Virus record (IMG/VR): IMGVR_UViG_3300047552_000487 | Coordinates: 1 to 35,604 of that record | Strand: one strand, 5' to 3' | From: a virus | Length of the DNA stretch: 35,604 nucleotides | In this document: one piece after another, positions 31,217 to 35,604 of the stretch | Layout: each line of letters opens with the position of its first letter | Numbering within the stretch: position 1 is the first letter of the stretch | The notes under the pieces: model-generated | Databases searched by the model: none | Seen by the model: only the letters and a program-made list of their open reading frames with translations | What the model was told of the DNA's origin: nothing | Made by a program: the position numbers and the translations under genes

Positions 31217-31446
31217 TGCACATTAAAAGCCCAGAGACGCGTGATATTGTGGAGCTATTCTTTGCCGCCGTGCTTAATCGCAGCAACTTAAAGTTCAAGT
31301 ACGCCCATGACATCGACATGGCGATAGTAGCCGCGAAGGATAACGGGCAATGGGAATACGTTGACGAGCTAGAGGAGCTATCCTATGCTATGTTCTATCT
31401 GGTATGGGGTATCTTCGTCGGCCCATTCAGAAAGTGTGAAATCTGA
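31216..31446 (+). CDS. Small helical protein, 76 aa
   Basis: TGATG coupling to the previous gene. The product HIKSPETRDIVELFFAAVLN, KYAHDIDMAIVAAKDNGQWE, ELEELSYAMFYLVWG shares the layout (N-R-S/H-x-x-KY.HD/M pattern) of its neighbour, so the two may be distant paralogues. Function unknown. Confidence 0.6.
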   Translation: MHIKSPETRDIVELFFAAVLNRSNLKFKYAHDIDMAIVAAKDNGQWEYVDELEELSYAMFYLVWGIFVGPFRKCEI

Positions 31447-31514
31447 TGCACACTATCCTGATGATCCTTGTCGCCCTATGGGTATGCTCATGGCTCAAGC
31501 CAAAGAAATCGTGA
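31446..31514 (+). CDS. Membrane mini-protein, 22 aa
   Basis: TGATG coupling at 31444-31448. The product HTILMILVALWVCSWLK then PKKS is one hydrophobic helix with a basic tail, a typical tiny membrane protein. Very short, so support is mainly coupling and composition. Confidence 0.45.
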   Translation: MHTILMILVALWVCSWLKPKKS

Positions 31515-31527
31515 AAGGAAAAATAAA

Positions 31528-31671
31528 ATGACTTACGCCATCTACACCTACGACCACAACATGAACCGCCACTTGCTTGCCTACGGTTTCAACAAACCTA
31601 TGGCCGAGCGAACCGCCTACAACCTGACAATGGCCGGCTATCCAGCAGTCTATGAGGAGTATGAGAAATGA
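31528..31671 (+). CDS. Small protein, 47 aa
   Basis: AAAGGA before ATG 31528. The product TYAIYTYDHNMNRHLLAYGF then PMAERTAYNLTMAG has a strand-helix pattern. Its stop overlaps the next start as ATGA. No family recognised. Confidence 0.6.
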   Translation: MTYAIYTYDHNMNRHLLAYGFNKPMAERTAYNLTMAGYPAVYEEYEK

Positions 31672-31883
31672 TTGAGAAGTACAATTACTATGTTGTCATG
31701 GGCCACCATCGTGGCGTGCTAGTTAGTTCCAAGATACTGTCCAGACCAGACGCTATTGACGCGGCCAAGTTCTGCGCCGATATGATGGGCCTCGTGCAAG
31801 AAAAGGGACTGTGCATTTGGAAAAGCGAAGATACTACCGTTAAGGTAGTGCAGCAAGTAACCGGCAAAGTCGAGACACTTTAA
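31668..31883 (+). CDS. Small protein, 71 aa
   Basis: ATGA coupling to the previous gene and GAGGAG upstream. The product YNYYVVMGHHRGVLVSSKIL, then a helix (DAIDAAKFCADMMGLVQ) and strands. A small alpha/beta pattern like its upstream neighbour. No family recognised. Confidence 0.6.
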   Translation: MIEKYNYYVVMGHHRGVLVSSKILSRPDAIDAAKFCADMMGLVQEKGLCIWKSEDTTVKVVQQVTGKVETL

Positions 31884-31895
31884 GGAGCATGAGAA

Positions 31896-32276
31896 ATGAA
31901 CACGTACTTTGAGAAAGGCAAGCTGTACACGCGCCGCTTACGGTCTGACATCGAGTTCTTCTACCCGACTGAGGACGTACCAAAGGATTATACGGTCTTC
32001 AGTTGCAAGCATATCGCAAGAATCCGTTGGGGCAATGGCGAACCGGAGTTCGGGGGCTGGACTGATACCGGCAAGCATGGAGAGCGTACCGGAAGCGGCG
32101 ACCCCGTAACGTTCGGACGCGCAACCTATGAGGATGTGATGATGCTCATGCGCCTGTGGGGATCGCGCCTCACAATCGAGGAATGGATTGATGAGGTCAA
32201 CGATACCGACCTGGGTGATGGAGAGAAGTCATTTATTGGAACCGTCTATGAACACTACAAGGAGAAGTACAAATGA
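31896..32276 (+). CDS. Early protein, 126 aa, unrecognised
   Basis: AAGGAG precedes ATG 31896. An N-terminal strand and basic segment (YFEKGKLYTRRLRSDIEFFY), a Trp/Gly-rich middle (RIRWGNGEPEFGGWTDTGKH) and a helical C-terminus (DVMMLMRLWGSRLTIEEWID). It is coupled by ATGA to the next gene. No family recognised. Confidence 0.65.
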   Translation: MNTYFEKGKLYTRRLRSDIEFFYPTEDVPKDYTVFSCKHIARIRWGNGEPEFGGWTDTGKHGERTGSGDPVTFGRATYEDVMMLMRLWGSRLTIEEWIDEVNDTDLGDGEKSFIGTVYEHYKEKYK

Positions 32277-32443
32277 CCACCAAAACCGTACAGACGAAAG
32301 CCCGCGTGCAGGCGTGGCTCAACGAGGGCACGCCTGCCTTTGACAGATGGGTGCAACGCAAGCAAGAACACCCCGGAGAATCAGACCGTGAAACAATCGA
32401 GTGGCTGCTGGAAGTGGAGGAGAAGTACCATGACCATCTATGA
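32273..32443 (+). CDS. Small protein, 56 aa
   Basis: ATG 32273 overlaps the preceding TGA as ATGA, with AAGGAG upstream. The product KTVQTKARVQAWLNEGTPAF, RWVQRKQEHPGESDRETIEW is helical and charged. It overlaps the next gene by 14 bases. Function unknown. Confidence 0.6.
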   Translation: MTTKTVQTKARVQAWLNEGTPAFDRWVQRKQEHPGESDRETIEWLLEVEEKYHDHL

Positions 32444-32591
32444 CAGCCTTGAGGAATGGGGCGAACGCGAGGCGGGGTATGTAGACCCGCTGACAGCCGC
32501 AATCGAACTTCTGCAAGCGCGCCTTGACAAAGCCGAGGCGCAAATCAAGGAACTGCAAAAGATCACCATGTACCTTCCGAGGGAGGACTGA
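32430..32591 (+). CDS. Small coiled-coil protein, 53 aa
   Basis: ATG 32430 follows GGAGGAG. The product TIYDSLEEWGEREAGYVD continues into a regular heptad helix (AIELLQARLDKAEAQIKELQ). A dimerising helix is likely. No family recognised. Confidence 0.6.
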   Translation: MTIYDSLEEWGEREAGYVDPLTAAIELLQARLDKAEAQIKELQKITMYLPRED

Positions 32592-32593
32592 CC

Positions 32594-32899
32594 ATGTACT
32601 TCTACTGCACGCACGTTACAGAACACAAGTGTCAATATGGCAAGCGCGGCGAAGAGTGTACGTACTGCGCTCCCGCTGACTGCCCGTTTGCAAGGATGGG
32701 TGTTGACCCGCTGGAGAAGCGAGTCGCGGAACTGGAGCAAGTTGTTAAGGAACTGAAGACGCTGGCTGAAACGCTCGCAATTGCCAGTATGGCGTCAATG
32801 GATGCGACAGTGAGAATCAATAAACGGGTACGCGCGCTAGAGGTTGACGCCCAGATTCACGAGTGGTATACCGAATATCGTAGGCCATCGGAGGATTGA
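32594..32899 (+). CDS. Zinc-knuckle plus coiled-coil protein, 101 aa
   Basis: ATG 32594 follows GGGAGGA. The N-terminus has Cys/His (YFYCTHVTEHKCQYGKRGEE, CTYCAPADCPF), a likely metal site. The C-terminal half is a long helix (LEKRVAELEQVVKELKTLAE). The helix resembles that of the previous small protein. Function unknown. Confidence 0.65.
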   Translation: MYFYCTHVTEHKCQYGKRGEECTYCAPADCPFARMGVDPLEKRVAELEQVVKELKTLAETLAIASMASMDATVRINKRVRALEVDAQIHEWYTEYRRPSED

Positions 32900-32901
32900 A
32901 C

Positions 32902-33054
32902 ATGCGATACTCATACGTTTTCAGCCACGGCGATTGGTTGGTAATGGACAATAAACTAAGAATTATGGCTACATGCTTCCATGAGTACGATGCCATTCTA
33001 ATCGCCGCCGCACTCAATGACAAGAACGCAAGGGAGATTAACAATGGCAAGTAA
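32902..33054 (+). CDS. Small protein, 50 aa
   Basis: GGAGG lies before ATG 32902. The product RYSYVFSHGDWLVMDNKLRI, then a helix (YDAILIAAALNDKNAREINN). It overlaps the next gene by 11 bases. The strand-then-helix form is seen in several neighbours. No family recognised. Confidence 0.55.
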   Translation: MRYSYVFSHGDWLVMDNKLRIMATCFHEYDAILIAAALNDKNAREINNGK

Positions 33055-33280
33055 CCTGTTACGCATGGAAGTGCGAATTGATGATGAATCTGTTTGCTAT
33101 TACCGCGCGTCGCAAATCCCAAGAGTCGGCGATAACGTGACAATTCTCGGAGAAGGTCTTGATTGTCGTGACGACTACATCGTAACGAGTGTAAACTGGC
33201 TGTGGACTGATGAGCCTGGCGACGATGGCGCTGACTGCGTTATCGTTTACCTGTCACGCATAGGAGATGACAATGACTGA
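33044..33280 (+). CDS. Small beta-rich protein, 78 aa
   Basis: ATG 33044 follows AAGGGAG. The product has strand-rich segments (NLLRMEVRIDDESVCYYRAS, PRVGDNVTILGEGLDCRDDY, DCVIVYLSRI) and an acidic end. It may be a small beta-barrel. No family recognised. Confidence 0.6.
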   Translation: MASNLLRMEVRIDDESVCYYRASQIPRVGDNVTILGEGLDCRDDYIVTSVNWLWTDEPGDDGADCVIVYLSRIGDDND

Positions 33281-33482
33281 AAAGAAATGCTGCGGTAATT
33301 GCGGGCGCTTCGAGCCGTCCTATGGCGGCATCGTAGTCTTTGACCCGCCCATCGTTGGTCTATGTGATTGGGAAGGGCCGATGCCACGATGGTTGCGCGT
33401 GCCGCGTGCTGAAGTCATGGTTTCCGTTGGAGACGGCGGCGACTGTGAAACTTGGGTGAAACGAGAGGATGACAATGGGTAA
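33273..33482 (+). CDS. Small Cys-containing protein, 69 aa
   Basis: ATG 33273 is correctly spaced from AGGAG; the ATG at 33267 is too close. The start TEKKCCGNCGRFEPSY has a CxxC zinc-ribbon half, with later Cys at GLCDWEG and GGDCETW. It likely binds zinc. No family recognised. Confidence 0.6.
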   Translation: MTEKKCCGNCGRFEPSYGGIVVFDPPIVGLCDWEGPMPRWLRVPRAEVMVSVGDGGDCETWVKREDDNG

Positions 33483-33597
33483 GCCAATCATCAAAACGCC
33501 AAAGGCGAAAGACCTGCCTAGCAGTCACATGGCCGGCTGCTGGACGCTCGCCCTGGGCGTGATGCTTGTGATTGCTACTATCGTGGTGATTCTGTAA
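33475..33597 (+). CDS. Single-pass membrane protein, 40 aa
   Basis: ATG 33475 overlaps the previous gene by 8 bases, with GAGAGGA upstream. A basic N-terminus (GKPIIKTPKAKDLPSSHMAG) precedes one membrane helix (CWTLALGVMLVIATIVVIL). The topology is likely N-in. It is too short for a usual holin, and the context does not suggest lysis. Function unknown. Confidence 0.6.
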   Translation: MGKPIIKTPKAKDLPSSHMAGCWTLALGVMLVIATIVVIL

Positions 33598-33613
33598 AAG
33601 AAAGGAAACTACA

Positions 33614-34075
33614 ATGGGCCTTGACATGTACCTCTACCGCAAAACTTACGTCAAACGTTGGGACTTCCAGAAACCCCAAGAACAATTCTCTGTTAGCGCC
33701 AAGCGAGGTGGGGAACACTACCCAGACATTGACCCTGAGAAAGTCGCCTACATCGTCGAGGAAGTCGGCTACTGGCGCAAGGCGAATCAGATTCACAACT
33801 GGTTTGTCAAGAATGTCCAGGAAGGCAAGGACGAGTGCCAGGAATCGTATGTCGAAACCGACCAACTCAAGGCGCTTCTTGACGCTTGCGAACGCGTGCT
33901 GGATAACCACAAGCTCGCTGATGAACTGCTGCCTACCACCGGCGGGTTCTTCTTCGGCTCAACTGACTACGATGAATGGTACTATAACGACCTGCGTAAT
34001 ACCGTTAATATCCTGAAGCCAATCCTAGTACGCGAAAACGAACGTGGCGAATACTACTATCACGCGTCATGGTGA
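33614..34075 (+). CDS. Conserved phage protein (MGLDMYLYRK family)
   Basis: This 153-residue protein has AAAGGA before ATG 33614. The start GLDMYLYRKTYVKRWDF and the segments YWRKANQIHNWFV and TGGFFFGSTDYDEWYYNDL recur in many phage proteins of this size. The family has no established function to my knowledge. It is aromatic-rich and probably one compact domain. Last gene of the rightward operon, before a hairpin. Confidence 0.75.
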   Translation: MGLDMYLYRKTYVKRWDFQKPQEQFSVSAKRGGEHYPDIDPEKVAYIVEEVGYWRKANQIHNWFVKNVQEGKDECQESYVETDQLKALLDACERVLDNHKLADELLPTTGGFFFGSTDYDEWYYNDLRNTVNILKPILVRENERGEYYYHASW

Positions 34076-34081
34076 ACACAT

Positions 34082-34104
34082 GGGGCCGGCGTGGAACCGG
34101 CCCC
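34082..34104. terminator. Perfect hairpin between converging operons
   Basis: GGGGCCGG (34082-34089) pairs with CCGGCCCC (34097-34104), loop 7. It lies between the plus-strand stop (34075) and the minus-strand stop (34110), a likely two-way terminator, though no U-run is seen. Confidence 0.7.
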
Positions 34105-34109
34105 TACAA

Positions 34110-34340
34110 TCAATCCCCTAGAGCCTTGCGTTTGCTTCTCAGAAGTGACTGCAAGCATCCGCGCACCTCGCCAAGTCCTTTAAGTTCGCCATCCAGCGCC
34201 TTGTATTCAGCAAAGGCATCCTGAAGTTTGGTCTGCTCTTGTGATACGCGGATGGTCTCAACCGTCACGCGCGAAAGCATTTCCTCAAGTCGGTCAATGT
34301 CCAACTCTAGCAGGTCTGTCGTGTCAATCCCTAACGGCAT
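34110..34340 (-). CDS. Coiled-coil protein, 76 aa
   Basis: ATG 34340 overlaps the upstream stop as TAATG. The product is almost all helix (LELDIDRLEEMLSRVTVETI, then SQEQTKLQDAFAEYKALDGE) with a basic end (LLRSKRKALGD). Likely oligomeric. No family recognised. Confidence 0.6.
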   Translation of the reverse strand: MPLGIDTTDLLELDIDRLEEMLSRVTVETIRVSQEQTKLQDAFAEYKALDGELKGLGEVRGCLQSLLRSKRKALGD

Positions 34341-34519
34341 TACTTTCGCTCCGATTCAAGTCTTAGCATAGCGTCCAAATCAGTACCACAGAATAACTTC
34401 TCTAGGCGTGCTTGCAAAATCTCATGCGCCACGTCAAGAGCATCTCTGGCAATGGGTATAGGCCATACCTCAATCAAGGCCAGGAAATCCCTGAAGATGT
34501 GACAATCGTTATCCGTCAT
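34340..34519 (-). CDS. Small helical protein, 59 aa
   Basis: Start chosen at ATG 34519 because it overlaps the HNH gene stop as ATGA, as elsewhere in this genome; an ATG at 34594 would overlap the HNH gene by 79 bases. The product TDNDCHIFRDFLALIEVWPI, then DALDVAHEILQARLEKLF. Function unknown. Confidence 0.55.
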   Translation of the reverse strand: MTDNDCHIFRDFLALIEVWPIPIARDALDVAHEILQARLEKLFCGTDLDAMLRLESERK

Positions 34520-34797
34520 AGGTATGGCGTGAACTCCACAGGCACGGAATAATTGTGGCGCGTTGCCAATAATGCGATGAGTCTGCTCGTCCATAGCTTA
34601 GGCGATTTGTGGGCCTCGTCGTGATGCTGAAGGCACAAGCACGCGAGATTCTGTGGGCTGTTCAATAGCTTCTTGGGCAGACCAGACGACCGGTGTATGA
34701 CATGATGCACAGCGGCCATTTGCCTGCCGCAGATAACACAAAGTCCATCGTCTCGCTCAATCACTTGTTCGTAGACACTAACCTTCAATGGCGTCAT
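34516..34797 (-). CDS. HNH-type nuclease
   Basis: This 93-residue protein has the HNH order LCVICGRQMAAVHHVIHRSS, then NLACLCLQHHDEAH: two Cys pairs and the His residues of the beta-beta-alpha metal site. It is small, with no extra DNA-binding part. Coupled to its neighbours by ATGA on both sides. Encoded beside a second nuclease gene. Its target is unknown. A homing role is possible. Confidence 0.8.
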   Translation of the reverse strand: MTPLKVSVYEQVIERDDGLCVICGRQMAAVHHVIHRSSGLPKKLLNSPQNLACLCLQHHDEAHKSPKLWTSRLIALLATRHNYSVPVEFTPYL

Positions 34798-34880
34798 TTA
34801 GACTTCTTGGGTTTCTTCTTTTTCAGCTTCTCATCATCGGCGGTTAGCTTGCTCAGATGGTTTTTCCAGTTGCGTCCCAT
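34794..34880 (-). CDS. Small basic protein, 28 aa
   Basis: ATG 34880 follows AGGA by 7 bases; the stop overlaps the HNH start as ATGA. The product GRNWKNHLSKLTADDEKLKK then KKPKKSK is highly basic at its end, perhaps binding nucleic acid. Very short; coupling is the main support. Confidence 0.5.
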   Translation of the reverse strand: MGRNWKNHLSKLTADDEKLKKKKPKKSK

Positions 34881-34923
34881 TGTCTATCCTAGTAGGATGT
34901 GATTCTCTTTCATGTTGGCGGTT

Positions 34924-35364
34924 CTACATCTCTGGCATGAGCTTGCACTTAAGCGGCTTGCCACGACCATTGAGACGCTTGGCCTTCTGTTTTATCGCTC
35001 CGATTATCCCACACGCCTTGTTCCTGGTAAATGTGGGATACTTGCCCCATAGCTTGTCGAAGTCTACCGTATCAACATCTTCATTGCGAACCCTAATCAC
35101 TCGTAGACCGCACGCCTCGATAAACTCAGTGCGCCTTGCATCGTATTCGCGTTGCGCCGGATCATCGTGATACCCGCCGTCTACTTCCAGAACAACCAGC
35201 TTCCTGATGATTAAAAAATCAGGAATATATTTTTCTAGCGGAGTCTGGAAAAGGTAGTCAATGCCGATCCTGTCGAGCCTGTCCTTGAGGCGTTGCTCCG
35301 CAGGTGTGGGATTGCGCCTGTGTTGCTTGGCGTATTTGTTTATCAGGCGACCCTTGTCTGTCAT
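34924..35364 (-). CDS. DUF559 / Vsr-like PD-(D/E)XK nuclease
   Basis: The 146-residue protein starts at ATG 35364 with GGAG upstream. It shows the family pattern: RRNPTPAEQRLKDRL, FQTPLEKYIPDFLIIRK, VVLEVDGGYHDDPA, then RRTEFIEACGLRVIRVRNED. The D (PDF) and E-x-D (LEVDG) fit the catalytic triad of Vsr-like nucleases. The specificity is unknown. Such proteins occur in phages and mobile elements. It ends in TAG. Confidence 0.8.
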   Translation of the reverse strand: MTDKGRLINKYAKQHRRNPTPAEQRLKDRLDRIGIDYLFQTPLEKYIPDFLIIRKLVVLEVDGGYHDDPAQREYDARRTEFIEACGLRVIRVRNEDVDTVDFDKLWGKYPTFTRNKACGIIGAIKQKAKRLNGRGKPLKCKLMPEM

Positions 35365-35410
35365 TGAACTCCGAGAGTTTGTCAACTAAGCGCAAGCGAA
35401 AGCGACGCGC

Positions 35411-35439
35411 GAAGTTTTAACGCTTGTCGTTAAAACTTC
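35411..35439. other. Long perfect hairpin upstream of the nuclease gene
   Basis: A 12-base arm (35411-35422) pairs perfectly with 35428-35439, loop 5. It lies between the partial gene at the right edge and the DUF559 gene. It could end transcription of the partial gene. No U-run follows on either strand. Confidence 0.55.
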
Positions 35440-35515
35440 TCTGGGATGGTGGGTACTTAGTTCTCTTTACTTTCTTGTGGGACGGTTTCCGCCAGCACGC
35501 CACCGCGGGCGGGAA

Positions 35516-35604
35516 TCAACCTCCGGTCACTTCAGGATACCAAAACACTTCTGTTTCAATCTTGAAGCGCCCGTGTTCATCCTGATACTGCCTGCGCTTG
35601 ACGT
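35516..35604 (-). CDS. C-terminus of a gene cut by the right edge
   Basis: A minus-strand frame enters from the edge and reads VKRRQYQDEHGRFKIETEVF, then WYPEVTGG and TGA (35516-35518). The residue mix looks like coding sequence and the strand matches its neighbours. Too short to identify; between it and the hairpin I see nothing else. Confidence 0.4.
   Translation of the reverse strand, partial: VKRRQYQDEHGRFKIETEVFWYPEVTGG

Noticed and set aside
33475-33597. Holin
   Set aside because: It has one membrane helix, lies among early small genes and has no lysin gene nearby.
34340-34594. Longer start (ATG 34594) for the helical protein
   Set aside because: It would overlap the HNH gene by 79 bases and has no ribosome binding site; the ATGA overlap at 34519 fits the genome's habit.

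Overview
This window is part of a tailed-phage genome (free phage or prophage; the two cannot be separated from this stretch). A gene is cut at each end. The morphology genes indicate a siphovirus of the HK97 type: small and large terminase, portal, Mu gpF-like head protein, a fused prohead protease/major capsid protein, head-tail connector, tail terminator, tail tube, tail-assembly chaperones made by -1 frameshifting, tape measure, tail hub and fibre-like proteins. The host is probably a Chloroflexota (Anaerolineae-like) bacterium. That is an inference from the Thr-Pro (TPT) linkers and DNRLRE-type domain in the leftmost gene, features common in secreted proteins of that phylum.

Layout. (1) 1-25,841, all on the minus strand, is a densely packed late operon read right to left, with many ATGA or TAATG stop/start overlaps. 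It opens with an HNH nuclease and a run of small, partly paralogous Cys-containing proteins (23,968-25,841). It then runs through terminase, portal, head, connector, tail terminator, tail tube, chaperones, tape measure, hub, fibres and a secreted glycosidase-like protein cut by the left edge. Genes with carbohydrate themes are spread through it: a GH5 endoglucanase-like enzyme next to the connector, a methyltransferase and a CgeB-like glycosyltransferase between tail terminator and tail tube, a carbohydrate-binding-like domain inside the tail hub, and the left-edge glycosidase-like protein. (2) 25,842-26,955 has no convincing gene. It holds divergent promoters, four copies of ATGCCCTA and several perfect palindromes, and looks like the phage's control region and possibly an origin. 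(3) 26,956-34,075, plus strand, is an early-type operon of about 27 very small genes, almost all unrecognised. Exceptions are a two-domain DnaN-like sliding clamp and a conserved phage protein beginning MGLDMYLYRK. Several of its gaps carry GC-rich hairpins and a repeated element just before the ribosome binding site. (4) A perfect hairpin at 34,082-34,104 separates it from a converging minus-strand cluster (34,110-35,604) with a second HNH protein, a DUF559/Vsr-like nuclease and small proteins.

How it fits together. The early cluster would be transcribed from near-consensus sigma-70 promoters (26,653-26,681 and 28,516-28,544), and the late operon leftward from the same control region. The virion genes form a complete packaging-to-tail-tip series. 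The sugar-active genes suggest a virion that binds or cuts a polysaccharide on the host surface and may be glycosylated itself. No integrase, repressor, DNA polymerase, holin or classical endolysin is visible here.
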